Assembly (NCBI GenBank): GCA_026874595.1
Contig: CM049316.1
Span: 39,624,695 to 39,688,694 of the forward strand
DNA length: 64,000 nt
Direction of reading: 5' to 3'
Origin: Sipunculus nudus
Taxonomy: Eukaryota; Annelida; Sipuncula; Golfingiida; Sipunculidae
A program made the translations under genes and the position numbers. How positions within the stretch are numbered: the first letter of the stretch is position 1; every line of letters starts with the position of its first letter. Positions 13,228-25,587 of this stretch are shown here, in pieces. The notes beneath the pieces were generated by a model, which was given only the letters and a program-made list of their open reading frames with translations, did no database searches and was not told the origin of the DNA.

Positions 13228-16085
13228 TCTTGGCAACTTTTAAGGTAGCAAATAGCTACTATTTGCGCGTGCGATTCATGGGGGCCCCTCTGGCAGCCCG
13301 CTCTTTGTCCACTCCCCCTGGCGGCAGTCTTGACAACTTTTAAGGTAGCAAATAGCTGCTGTTTGCGCTTGCGACTCATGGGGGCCTCTCTGTCTGGCCG
13401 CTCTCATATCCACTCCCCCTGGCGGCAGTCTTGGCACCTTTTAAGGTAGCAAATAGCTGCTATTTGCGCTTGCGATTCATGGGGCCTACTCTGGCCGCCC
13501 GCTCTGTGTCCACTCCTCCTGGCGGCAGTCTTGACACTTTTTGTGGTAGCAAATAGCTGCTAATTGCGCTTGCGACTCATGGGGGCCTCTCTGTCAGGCT
13601 GTTCTCATTTCCACTCCCCCTGGCGGCAGTCTTGGCAACTGTTAAGGTAGCAAATAGCTGCTATTTGCGCGTGCGATTCATGGGGCCCCCTCTGGCCGCT
13701 GTCATATCCACTCCCCCTGGCGGCAGTCTTGGCAACTTTTAAGGAAGCAAATAGCTGCTATTTGCGCTTGCGATTCATGGGGGCCTCTTCGCTGGCCGCT
13801 CTCATATCAACTCCCCCTTGCGGCAGTCTTGGCAACTTTTAAGGTAGCAAATAGCTGCTATTTGCGCGTGCGATTCATGGGGGCCCCTCTGGCAGCCCGC
13901 TCTGTGTCCACTCCTCCTGGCGGCAGTCTTGACAACTTTTAAGGTAGCAAATAGCTGCTATTTGCGCTTGCGACTCATCGGGGCCTCTCTGTCTGGCCGT
14001 ACTCTGTCCACTCCCCCTGGCGGCAGTCTTGGCAACTTTTAAGGTAGCAAATAGCTGCTATTTGCGCTTGCGATTGATGGGGCCCCTGTGGCAGTCCTGT
14101 CTCATGTCCAATCCCCCAGGCGGCAGTCATAACGCTCAATGCAATGCTACTATAAATTTTACCCCCTCCTAATTTTTTAGGATAGCAAATAGCTGCTGTT
14201 TGCGCGTGCGAATCATGGGGGCCCCTCTGTCTGTCCACTCTTATGTCCACTCCCCCTGGTGGCAGTCTTGACATATTTTATGGTAGCAAATAACTACTAT
14301 TTGCGCTTGCGACTCGTGGTGACCCCTCTGCCAGGCCGCTGAGATCTCCTCTCCCCCTGGCGGCAGTCTTCACAACTTTTATGGTAGCAAATAGCTGCTA
14401 TTTGCGCGTGCGATTCATTTGGGCCCCTGTGGCAGGCTTTGAGATCTCCACTCCCCCTGGTGGCAATCTTAACTCTCAATGCGATGCTACCAAAAATTTT
14501 ACCCCCTCCTAAATTTTTAGGCTAGCAAATAGCTGCTATTTGCGCGTGCGATTCATAGGGCCCCTGTGGCAGTCCTGTCTCTTGTCCACTCCCTCTGGCG
14601 GCAATCTTAACTCTCAATGCGATGCTACCAGAAATTTTACCCAGTCTTAAATTTTTTAGGGTAGCAAATAGGTGCTATTTGCGCGAGCGATTCATGGGGG
14701 CCCCTCTGTCTGCCTGCTCTTATGTACACTCCCCCTGGCGGCAGTCTTAACACTCAATGCGATGTTACTATTTATTTAACCCCTCCTAAATTTTTTAGGG
14801 TAGCAAATAGCAGCTATTTGCGCGTGCGATTCATGGGGCCCCTGTGGCAGTCCTGTCTCATGTCCACTCCCCCTGGCGGCAGTCATAACGCTCAATGCAA
14901 TGCTACTATAAATTTTACCCCCTCCTAATTTTATAGGGTAGCAAATAGCTGCTATTTGCGCGTGCGACTCATGGGGGCCCCTCTGTCTGTCCACTCTCAT
15001 GTCCACTCCCCCTGGTGGCAGTCTTGACATATTTTATGGTAGCAAATAACTGCTATTTGCGCTTGCGACTTGTGGTGACCCATCTGCCAGGCCGCTGAGA
15101 TCTCCTCTCTCCCTGGCGGCTGTCTTCACAACTTTTATGGTAGCAAATAGCTGCTATTTGCGCGTGCGATTTATTTGGGCCCCTGTGGCAGGCTTTGAGA
15201 TCTCCACTCCCCCTGGTGGCAATCTTAACTCTCAATGCGATGCTACAAGAAATTTTACCCCTCCTAAATTTTTTAGGGTAGCAAATAGCTGCTATTTGCG
15301 CGTGCGATTTATGGGGCCCTTCTGTCTGCCCGCTCTCATGTACACTCCCCCTGGCGGCAGTCTTAACACTCAATGCGATGCTACTACATATTTAACCCCT
15401 CCTAAATTTTTTAAGGTAGCAAATAGCTGCCTTTTGCGCGTGCGATTCATGGGGCCCCTCTGGTAGTCCTGTCTCTAGTCCACTCCCCCTGGCGGCACTG
15501 AGGTCCACTCCCCCTGGCGGCAATCTTAACTCTCAATGCGATGCTCCCAGAAATTTTACACCCTCCTAAATTTTTTAGGGTCGCAAATAGCTGCTATTTG
15601 CGCTTGCGATTCATGGGGCCCCTCTGTCTGCCCGATCTCATGTACACTCCCCCTGGCGGCAGTCTTAACAGTCAATGCGATGCTACTATATATTGAACCC
15701 CTCCTAAATTTTTTAGTGTAGCAAATAGCAGCTATTTGCGCGTGCGATTCATGGGGCCCCTGTGGCAGTCCTGTCTCTAGTCCACTCCCCCTTGCGGCAA
15801 TCTTAACTCTCAATGCGATGCTACCAGAAATTTTACACCCTCCTAAATTTTTTAGGGGAGCAAATAGCTGCTATTTGCGCGTGCGATTCATGGGGCCCTT
15901 CTGTCTGCCCGCTCTCATGTACACTCCCCCTGGCGGCAGTCTTAACACTCAATGCGATGTGACTATATATTTAACCCCTCCTAAATTTTTTAGGGTAGCA
16001 AATAGCTGCTATTTGCGCGTGCGATTCATGGGGCCCCTGTGGTAGTCCTGTCTCTAGTCCACTCCCCCTGGCGGCAATCTTAACT
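13228..16085. repeat. Satellite II higher-order duplication, copy 2
   Basis: Second copy of the ~2.95-kb block. It differs by scattered substitutions, so the duplication is not brand new or has been converted only partly. Beyond it the array continues with further A/B units to about 17,165. Confidence 0.8.
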
Positions 16086-17165
16086 CTCAATGCGATGCTA
16101 CCAGAAATTTACCCCTCCTAATTTTTTTAGGGTCGCAAATAGCTGCTATTTGCGCTTGCGATTCTTGGGGCCCCTCTGTCTGCCCGCTCTCATGTACACT
16201 CCCCCTGGCGGCAGTCTTAACACTCAATGCAATGCTACTATATATTGAACCCCTCCTAAATTTTTTAGGGTAGCAAATAGCAGCTATTTGCACGTGCGAT
16301 TCATGGGGGCCCCTCTGCCTGCCCGCACTCATGTCCACTCCCCCTGGCGGGAGTCATAACGCTCAATGCAATGCTACTATAAATTTTACCGCCTCCTAAT
16401 TTTTTAGGGTAGCAAATAGCTGCTATTTGCGCGTGCGATTATGGGGGCCCCTCTGTCTGTCCACTCTCATGTCCACACCCCCTGGTGGCAGTCTTGACAT
16501 ATTTTGTGGTAGCAAATAGCTGCTATTTGCGCTTGCGACTCGTGGGGACCCCTCTGCCAGGCCGCTGAGATCTCCTCTCCCCCTGGCGGCAGTCTTCACA
16601 ACTTTTATGGTAGCAAATAGCTGCTATTTGCGCGTGCAATTCATTGGGCCGCTGTGGCAGGCTTTGAGATCGCCACTCCCCCTGGTGGCAGTCTTAACAC
16701 TTCATGCGCTGCTACTATTATTTTACTTCCTCCTAATTTTTAGGGTAGCAAATAGCTGCTATTTGCGCGTGCGATTCATAGGGCCTCTGTGGCAGTCCTG
16801 TCTCTTGTCCACTCCCTCTGGCGGCAATCTTAACTCTCAATGCGATGCTACCAGAAATTTTACCCCCTCCTCAATTTTTTAGGGTAGCAAATAGCTGCTA
16901 TTTGCGCGTGCGATTCATGGGGGCCCCTCTGTCTGCCCGCACTCATGTCCACTCCCCCTGGCGGCAATCTTAACTCTCAATGCGATGATACCAGAAATTT
17001 TACCCCCTCCTAAATTTTTTGGGTCGCAAATAGCTGCTATTTGCGTGTGCGATTCATGGGGCCCCAGTGGCTGGCCGCTCTCATTTCACTCCCCCTGCCG
17101 GCAACCTTAACATTAATGCGATGCTCTTATAAATTTTATCCCCTCCCAATTTTTTGTAGGGTACT

Positions 17166-17571
17166 ACAGCCTGCCAAAGCTTCCAGCAACCCCCACCCCC
17201 GGCACTAATGAGAAACTGCCTGCGAAAAATCGAAAAGTCCCATAAGCTTAACTACAGGCCGCTACCGAAAACCGACAGTTCCCCGCCTATCTCCGGACAC
17301 CGACGATGCCGCCATTGCCACATAGGTTTCCTGACAGCTCCTCCATAACCACTGGGCAGATTTTTTTAAAATTTGGAATTATGATCGGTCACATGTGAAC
17401 TGCTGCGCCCTCATTTTTGGTTGACCTCTGACCTTTCCTCTCTGCCCAGCGTCCATTTGTGCGTCTGTTTCCACAAATAAACCCACATATCTCGGGAACC
17501 GTTAGACCGACCAGGCTAAAAATTTTGCACAAATGTAGCCCTTTGATAGCTTTATAACATACACTAAAAAT
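17166..17571. other. Transition between satellites II and III
   Basis: Unique GC-richer sequence (17,166-17,370), then a diverged leading half-unit of satellite III that still has the CATATCTCGGGAACCGTT and AATTTTGCACAAATG boxes. No gene recognised. Confidence 0.6.
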
Positions 17572-18568
17572 GGTGGCGCCACCTGCAACCAATTTTGCAC
17601 AGCGTCCACCTGTTCATCTGCCTTGGGATTAAATCACTCATATCTCAGCAGTGGTTTGACTTTTCCACCTGAAATTTTGCAGGTTTATACATCCTGGACA
17701 GCTTTCTCGATTTTATGACAGGTGGCGCCACCTACATTCAGGTTTACTCTGCAGACATCCAAGCTCATATCTCGGGAACCTTTTGACCGACTGGGCCAAA
17801 ATTTTCACTGTGTATAGATCTCACATAGCTCTTCATTATAGGCAAAAGTGGTGGCGCCACCTGCAACCATTTATGCACAGCGTCCATCTGTTCATATGCC
17901 TTGGGATAAAATCACTCATATCTCAGCAGTGGTTTAACTTATCCACCTGAAATTTTGCAGATTTATACATCCTGGACAGCTTTCTCGATTTTATGACAGG
18001 TGGCGCCACCTACATTCAGGTTTACTCTGCAGACATCCAAGCTCATATCTCGTGAACCGTTTGGCCGATTGGGCCAAAATTTTGCATGTGTATAGATCTC
18101 ACATAGCTCTTCATCATAGGCAAAAGTGGTGGCGCCACCTGCAACCACTTATGCACAGGGTCCATCTGTTCATCTGCCTTGGGATAAAATCACTCATTTC
18201 TCAGAAGTAGTTTGACTTATCCACCTGAAATTTTGCAGGTTTATACATCCTGTACAGCTTTCTCGATTTTATGACAGGTGGCGCCACCTACATTCAGGTT
18301 TACTCTGCAGACATCTAAGCTCATATCTCGGGAACCGTTTGACCGATTGGGCCAAAATTTTGCTTGTGTATAGATCTCACATAGCTCTTCATCATAGGTA
18401 AAACTGGTGGCGTCACCTGCAACCACTTATGCACAGCGTCCATCTGTTCATCTGCCTTGGGATAAAATCACTCATATCTCAGCAGTGGTTTGACTTATCC
18501 ACCAGAAATATTTTGCAGGTTTATATATCCTGGACAATTTCCTCGATTTTATGACAGGTGGCACCATC
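17572..18568. repeat. Satellite III: 278-bp repeat with two GGTGGCGCCACC palindromes per unit
   Basis: The 12-bp palindrome GGTGGCGCCACC (or a 1-3-base variant) starts at 17572, 17721, 17850, 17999, 18128, 18277, 18406 and 18557. Spacing therefore alternates 149 and 129 bp, giving a 278-bp period. Each half-unit also has a box like ATATCTCGGGAACCG and a box like AAAATTTTGCA, in fixed order. The 61-codon minus-strand frames repeated at 17963-18148 and 18241-18426 follow the repeat period. Confidence 0.92.
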
Positions 18569-18599
18569 TACATTAACTTTTACACTGCAGACATCCATC

Positions 18600-19885
18600 T
18601 AATATGCAACACACCTCACTTCACCCGTCGCACTCTGATTTCTTCGGATACGCATAGTCGCTTGTCGACTACCCATATTCTAGTTTTAAAATGTCCTAGT
18701 CTGAAACTTGCAGGTCCGAAATGTCCATTTTGCTATAATAATAATGACTAAGGTAGATATGCAGGACTTAAGAGGATTAATATCAACTTTTAAAAATAAA
18801 CCTCCATTCACACTCCCAAACTTTGCACAGGTTCGCATTAGGCCTGTAGGCCTTGTTAACTTTATTATATTATTTGTCAATTAATTATACAGTAAAAGTC
18901 TGCCTCGGTATATTAAACAGTTCTTAGTGGTATGTGAATGATTGAGCAGTATGTAAACGTGCGCTATTCAGGAAGAATGAGAATACATGTATATATTATC
19001 ACACCTTGATACCCAACATAGACGCCTGAACATGCACCAGCCAGTATTCCTCCTTCATTTGTAGGGGGAAAAGATACAAACATCTGTTGGTTGTGTAACA
19101 TGCCTTTTATTTCAAATTTACCGTAGATACCCTAACTTGGTATCCATATACAAATTTTATTTAATTCGTATAAACACATTTTGATCAATCACTGATTTAT
19201 AGATCGCCAAATTAAAGTCAAATAAAACTCAATGTGTACGAGTGAAGTTTATTCAATTCTATTTAAACAGAGAGAAGTAGACTGTTTGAGCCATATGTTC
19301 ATAGTTTGAAGTTCAATCTTTCATTCCCCAATATAAGACTTTTATGATAGTGAAATATAATCAAGAAAGCTTAACATGTGTGTGTTCAGAACATATTCGG
19401 CTCCATCAGAAATCGTAATTCATTTAGAACGTCTTCCTCCCGACACCGGGGCCTTAGCGTTTCAATGTCACGAGCTAGACGTGTTATAAGATAGCCCTGC
19501 AAAGGCTTCACTATTTATGTTTGCTACAAAATTGTGTACTTGAAACGTAATTCAATATACCGACAGTCGTGCCAGCTCTTATCACTAAATAAGTCAGTCA
19601 GAGAACATTAAGTAGTTCCATGCTTTGCCGTGAGGTGGCAGTGCCTGTTCTAAGTGTAGCGACACGGCGAGAGCAAGTTTGATGGCTCTGTCAGAGGGAC
19701 GAATATATACATATGTAAGTCTTCGACACTGCATCGACTCGGCCAGTCTAGTCTCATGATACACGCGGCTTCTTTTTATGACACACCAATTACAGACCCG
19801 CCAAGACATTGGGTAGATACACTGTTGTGCCGTATAACGAATTTATAAATGCACAGTATTAGGCGTTTCAGGCTCAGTCCGAAAT
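18600..19885. other. No gene recognised
   Basis: AT-rich unique sequence downstream of the GT77-like gene (which is on the minus strand). It presumably includes that gene's 3' untranslated region. I see no supported open frame. Confidence 0.5.
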
Positions 19886-21325
19886 TTAAAGGTTAAAATA
19901 CAATGAATGAAAGCGTAATACAGAAACCTCAGAATATTTATCTATAAACTTTAAGATTTCTCTTTTCCTTTTCTGCTTTGTGTCTCCACGAATTATATAT
20001 TTTTCGGCGTCAGTTTGGTTCACCCTTGGAAGCAGATGTGCAGTAGCATTCGTGTATATAAACAAGTTTGGGCTAACCGATTCCTTCACTGTGTTCGGCA
20101 CAGCTGGATTCAACAAGAAAGAATGCTCCCGTGTCTTTTCCATACCTAGTTTCTCACTGATGTTATTGAGCTTTCCCAAAGACACCCCTCGTATTAGTTC
20201 GGTAACTGTGCAACTTGGATGAGGATTTCTGGGTCTTCGAGGACAATAAAACAGTGGTAAAATCAAAATTCTTTCTGTTGCTTGACAAAGTTCGAAAGCA
20301 GTTTCTAGAGAAGTCCAGTCGTGTTGTGCCATGTCTGCAAATGGATTTCCATAGCTTAAATATTTCTCTGAAACGCTTGAATAATATTGGTCATTATTTG
20401 GTATCCATTTCCCCACATTCCGCAATTGGTGCATTTTAGCTATTCCTCTTCCCTTTGCCCAGGCAGCATGAAACACATGAACTTGTTCTTGTATATCTCT
20501 GCCAAACGTCAACCACAGCTGATTGAGTGGTAATGAACCATGCCTTTTAACAGAGTCAAAGAAGATTTTGCTATTTAGCACTTTCTTAAAGGGCAAAAAT
20601 TTGTATGTAAGAGAACTTCTGTGCTTTATCAATAATTTATTGAAAGTTATTTGGTCCCAAAGTCGTTGATGCTGCTGTAGATGTCTGTTGAAGATATTTA
20701 TAAAATTAAGCGTCCCCAGGGTAGGTCGAAAGAAACAGAATCCCACGTTTGCCCAATTATCCCCTTCTGTTTCACTCTCCAGTTCAAAATCACATGTCTC
20801 ACAATTGAATAGCGGATAAGGGTTTTTATAAAATACCACATCGACATCACTGAGAAGAACGGAAAAGTTTAAATGTAACAATTCAGCAAGAAGGGTAAAT
20901 TTCTCACGTCCTTTACTTTTAAAAGAATTGGAACCATATGCGCTTTCCTCTGAAGCCGCCCCCTCGATATCTCTATCCAAGTAGGCAGGCACACCGAGTG
21001 ACGTCAGACGTGTGTGTGTTTCATTGTTCAATGCCACAGCTAATATATTCTGTACACCAACGCCTGTAGCTGACCGGTAGAAGTTTAGGAACAATTCGAA
21101 CATATGCATGTCTATAACAACCAACGTCACAACTCTGCCTGATTTTCCTGTATCGATGCGAGCAGCAGCTTCTTCCGCAGCCTCCGCTAAGGTCATGTGC
21201 TTTGATTTTGGCGCCACAGAGGACTTTAGTTCTTCAGTGTTGAATATCAGCACTGTCTTAGAAAAGATCAGTGCGACCAGGGTGAGGACTAGCTTAGCCA
21301 AGAAAAGTTTGAAGAATGTCCGCAT
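19886..21325 (-). CDS. GT77-family-like type II membrane glycosyltransferase
   Basis: 479 codons with no interruption. Residues ~5-28 form one hydrophobic segment after a short basic N-terminus, as in a Golgi type II membrane protein. The catalytic region follows: FSVLLSDVDVVFYKNPYPLF (DxD = D160/D162, the usual metal/nucleotide-sugar site), NVGFCFFRPT (193-202), WDQITFN (223-229), then HAAWAKGRG towards the C-terminal third. This order matches the nucleotide-diphospho-sugar transferase family PF03407/GT77, whose best-known members are plant rhamnogalacturonan xylosyltransferases; animals, especially invertebrates, carry many uncharacterised ones. Donor and acceptor sugars cannot be inferred. 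The start codon directly follows TTCATTCACAG, a good splice acceptor with a pyrimidine-rich lead, so a 5' non-coding exon is likely upstream and the coding part sits in one exon. Neighbours are repeats. Confidence 0.85.
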   Translation of the reverse strand: MRTFFKLFLAKLVLTLVALIFSKTVLIFNTEELKSSVAPKSKHMTLAEAAEEAAARIDTGKSGRVVTLVVIDMHMFELFLNFYRSATGVGVQNILAVALNNETHTRLTSLGVPAYLDRDIEGAASEESAYGSNSFKSKGREKFTLLAELLHLNFSVLLSDVDVVFYKNPYPLFNCETCDFELESETEGDNWANVGFCFFRPTLGTLNFINIFNRHLQQHQRLWDQITFNKLLIKHRSSLTYKFLPFKKVLNSKIFFDSVKRHGSLPLNQLWLTFGRDIQEQVHVFHAAWAKGRGIAKMHQLRNVGKWIPNNDQYYSSVSEKYLSYGNPFADMAQHDWTSLETAFELCQATERILILPLFYCPRRPRNPHPSCTVTELIRGVSLGKLNNISEKLGMEKTREHSFLLNPAVPNTVKESVSPNLFIYTNATAHLLPRVNQTDAEKYIIRGDTKQKRKREILKFIDKYSEVSVLRFHSLYFNL

Positions 21326-24300
21326 CTGTGAATGAACAAAAAATTGAATGATTCAATAAATGAATATGTATTCGAAAAGTCGTCCGAACATTCATAGACC
21401 GCGGAAACTTATTTATTTTATACCTTTGCCTGGTGGCAGCGATTATGTTATTTTCTTGATAGGAATGTCTGTTAGAAAATCATGATCGAATCTGAGAAAT
21501 ATATGCATTCTTAGGGAATTACCAGAAGGACAATCCACTGAGTTCTGAATCCCAAAATTTTTTTTTTTATTCAAACGATTGTATACCATCACACATGATT
21601 ACAACAGCCTTCAAATATTTAAGAAATAGAAAATATAGATTGATAATTTTTGTATTTATTTCCTTGTCATGACTCTGCAAAAATATTTTCTTAATTGTTG
21701 AAGTTTTAATGTATGTAATGTAAAAGTGTAAAAATGTATTCATGTTAAAAGAAGTAATTAATTATGACACTTTACCTCAGTGAAAATATAAAATGAGATG
21801 TTCTTAATATAAAATAAACCCCCACCTTGATCGCCCCGAGTACATCAAAGTTATTGTTCTTAATAAGAAAAGCTATAAAATTTGTGGGTATTGGCGATTT
21901 TTCAAGCTGTAGCGCTGCATTAATTTTATGTTGTTTTGCACTTATTTTTCCTTAAAATGTTGCCTGCATTTGTATTGCCCATTATGCTTAAGGTCTAAGT
22001 ATCGTCTAATAATTCTAATTTTTCTTACTTAGAGACACTTAGAGAACTAACGGTTGGCATTAAATCGATATTTTTTACATGATTAATGTTGAAAAATAAT
22101 TAAAATTGAAGAAATGATTTTAAATTTAGTTAGTCAACTAGAAGAAAATTACTAAAATTTCCTACGAAACAGTTTTTGTCCATTTTCTAAAGTATTTCAG
22201 TCGATTACGTCATCTTCAGGGGAGTATTTCTCATAGACTCTCAGGAATAAAAGTATCTTATTTTGAATAAATGTTATAAAACATGTAACCTAAATTGTGT
22301 TTTAATCTTTTTTTTTCCAATCTCTTATTTTAAAAAGCAGTTAAAGGCCAAAACCATTTGTCAGAAAAAAAATAAAATTTTACGGATCCTCCACAGATGG
22401 TTGTGCGTGAGACAATTGTGAACAGGTCTCTCGTCTGGTTTAACCACAGATCACCGCGAGTTGTGATAAACGTCTCTCCTTTATTTCAGTGAGCGCGTTC
22501 AGTCTATCCTGTTGCCATGGTAATAAAGGCGAAGGTGTGAAAACCGCAAAGTGTGTCGGCTACAAGCCCCAGGCAGCAGGCGGCAATAATTAGTAAGTTT
22601 CAGTGTACCAGGTTTCAATTAGCCGAAGTTAATTGATTTATGTATTCCTCCTCTGAGCGTAGACCATAATCAGTACAATACAATTTGTCCACATATAAAC
22701 ACAGAAATCAAACTATAGCATTTTAATAACTAAGAGAAGCAAAATGAACACACACTATTACAAAGTTTCTTAATATTATTTAAATGTCCTTTTGCCAGGG
22801 TGCGTCAATGACATATTTTACAGATTTAAAGAGGTAAGCTGCAGCGCGTAAGAAATCCTTTCCCTCATCTTATCCTAACAGTGGGATTTCAGATCCCAAC
22901 AAGCACGCCACAAAGGAGTTATCGTCGAGTCCATTCAAGTAGGCACTATATACTCGCGATAAGAAGCTTAATTGTCACATATATAATTCCACAGTTCCTC
23001 CTCTTCGGGTATATGGCAGTCTCACATGAAACAACAATGTGTGGTATAGGGTTACTCAACACATTTAATATATCTGACTTCAGGCCGTGTCGAACCAACT
23101 AAAGTGGGCCAGAAGTCTAACCATATAATAAAATGATGAAAGAGATCCAGTAAAATAATTTGCAGTATACCATAATCGTGAAGGTGCAAAACAACTTGAC
23201 TAAACCCTAAAGAACATCATAAAGTCGTCTGATTCACTTATTCTCTTTATGGAGGATCAGTGACAAAAACCACTTAAAATTAACCCAGAGAGCATTTGAA
23301 ATTAGACCAATAACACAATAGATAATAGACCAATATATTTATATAATTTGAAGTAGTGCAGTGTTCCTCAATGTCACATGTATTTATAAATGATTAATTT
23401 ATTTTCACATGATGGTTTATTATTATAAAAAAACAGCCCGCCACTTTTAAGTTTGCTTCTACTTAACTACATGCTACAAGAGAATATATCTCAGTCACAT
23501 GTTTGTTCTCTACATTTTTCTTGTTTAAAGACCAGATTTTTTATAATATTTTTAATATAATTATAGTTTTTAATTACCTAGCTGTTAAGTAATGAGTGCG
23601 TATATGCTCGCTTGCACAACATTTTGCATGCTCGCCTAATTAAAAATAATGCCAAAAAGGTTCTAACACCCCCCGAAGGAAAACCCTCTTTTTCCCTACA
23701 AAGCGATGAAAATGAATACTTACGGTGACAGGTTATATTGGTGAGGTCCGATTAATTGTCCTTCTAATTCAGAGATCTCTTATGCAGCGCGATTCTATAG
23801 AGAGAGTAGTTTAAAAAAATGTGAAGGTCAGGAACAAATCTGAACATATATAAGGGCCCGGCAAGAGCGGCCTGCGGCCGGCGTGTTCAGTCTTGTATAG
23901 CGCATTACCTGATTACCGTTCCAACACGGGCGAGTTCGCACCGTAATATTAATTGTTGGTTGCTAAGTATGGGATGTAAACAGTCGAGATGGCGAACGCA
24001 TGTTTAACATGGTCTGGTGGCCTGTTGAATATTATATAATCATATATCTCGATTGCCTTTTTTATTCAAAACTTGTCAGGTCTCTTTGCAGTATAAGCGG
24101 AAGGGTATACGAAACTTTTAAATTATTTCGCTGCTATTTTGATGCTGTTAAGCGAGAGCAATATAGCGCCACCTGTATTTTTTTCTAATATTTACGCATT
24201 TCCCCCTTTATTTTTGAGACCTTCAAAAAACGGTCATCCGTTAACAGGGGACTTATCATAACCATTGGACCTAGTAGCTTCTAACTTGACATCCTGGGAG

Positions 24301-25248
24301 TTCCATAAAAAATCCCTCTAGTATCACACTATTGCCAATACCAGCTGGTCAATCAGCTGAGCGTCATGACCCATGAGTCACTTGTTTAAAAGTTTTAAAC
24401 CATTTATCCCGGAATAGACCCCATCTCTTCCAGATCTGAGGACCTTTTCTAAGGTTTTCTTATCAGTCATCTCGTTAGTCTTCTAATTAGACTCACCCCT
24501 CTCTGGAGGTTGCCTGTATAGCCTTAGTGTTTATGAAATGGGGCCTCTGGAGATAACGAATGTTGCAAGCAAGGTACTAAACTGTAATAATAGAATTCTA
24601 TATTCTAGGAATGTAAGCCATGCATGCATGTGGAAGTTCCCATTGTGGGATGCTGTATCTGCATGAATGCCCGGGTTCATTCGTTATATTTTTTAAGATT
24701 CCTTGATGTCCTTCCTGAATCCGGATCATATGCCGAAACCACACCCGTTTGTTAACGATTCTTTATTGGCCCATTCCCGAAATGGTCTTAAAAATCCATG
24801 AGATTCTGTTTAGCTTGGGTATGTTATGTGGTGAAAAAACACACACACACACAAACACACGCACGAAGGTGGATGAACGGATGCCCTCCCGGCGGAGGCA
24901 TAAAGAGAAATATTGAAGTTAGCCCACCAGAAATGGACCCATCTTACATGGGTCATACCATTTTAGTTTTTTCAACACACACCATTGAACCAAAGGCGCT
25001 CGAATCACAGTTTGTATAAAACTGACTTAGACAATTTTCATTCAACTTTATAAACATTCCCTTGTCGTTTGCTCTAAACCTATAAACAGCTTTTGTGCCA
25101 TTAACATGAGTATATGGAGAAAATACGTCTCATTTGTATGCTACTGCCCCGCATTCATTAAAAACAGACCCGCACAAAGTGTTTGCAATCCTGTGGTTAG
25201 GCTACAATAATTACGCTGGGGACCAGTCACACTTTCTCTCGACATCAG
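21326..25248. other. Long stretch without a recognised gene
   Basis: Mostly AT-rich unique sequence upstream of the GT77-like gene (its promoter and 5' exon should lie here). A GC-richer patch with GGCCTGCGGCCGGC is at about 23,855-23,985. A short CA repeat is near 24,838. Open frames here are under 75 codons and carry no recognisable motif. Confidence 0.5.
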
Positions 25249-25555
25249 TCTATCTATATCTTGTTTACAGTCAATATTATTACGGATAGAGGTTCAAGTG
25301 CCTGTGGTGGAACCCTATAAATCACCTAATGCAGTGCTGCACCCTGCACACAGGTTGAACGACATTCTGCAGTAAAACGACATGAGTCTTAAATGGTTGC
25401 AGTAATTGCTCTTGGCTCAGTTGGCGCATTAGACATGTTTATCGACGCATTATGTAATTTAGATTAGTTTATTATTTAGATAAATATCATCCTGACGAAG
25501 AAATATACGAATATACCCTAGACTTGATGGCACCCAAGTACGCTAGCTGCACCTC

Positions 25556-25556
25556 A

Positions 25557-25586
<30 letters not shown>
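25556..25586. repeat. (AAT)n microsatellite
   Basis: About ten AAT units; an identical run lies at 27,460-27,490 in the second duplication copy. Confidence 0.9.

Positions 25587-25587
<1 letters not shown>

Larger units (their letters stand above)
8459..17165. repeat. Satellite II: 100-bp (A) and ~138-bp (B) units
   Basis: Every unit carries GCAAATAGC-T-GCTATTTGC, a 9-bp perfect inverted repeat with a 1-nt centre, followed by GCG(C/T)(G/T)TGCGATTCATGGGG and a CCACTCCCCCTGGCGGCAG box. A units (period 100, dominant at 8.46-11.1 kb) link these with CTTGGCAACTTTTAAGG. B units (period 138-139, dominant after 11.1 kb) have instead CTCAATGCGATGCTAC, AAATTTTACC and a second dyad, CCTAAA-TTTT-TTTAGG. 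Roughly 75 copies. Because 138 is a multiple of 3, frames up to ~110 codons cross several units on both strands; I read these as by-products. Confidence 0.95.

Noticed and set aside
8876-16338. Many 60-112-codon open frames in satellite II as genes
   Set aside because: They follow the repeat unit, appear on both strands, and have no start context or independent conservation visible.
8459-17165. CRISPR-like array (regular repeats with dyads)
   Set aside because: Units are 100-138 bp, spacers are themselves repetitive, and the context is eukaryotic.
17389-18426. Minus-strand repeats beginning MVAGGAT as a repeat protein
   Set aside because: The 278-bp period is not a multiple of 3 and the frames end at each period. 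Recurring peptides reflect the DNA repeat.
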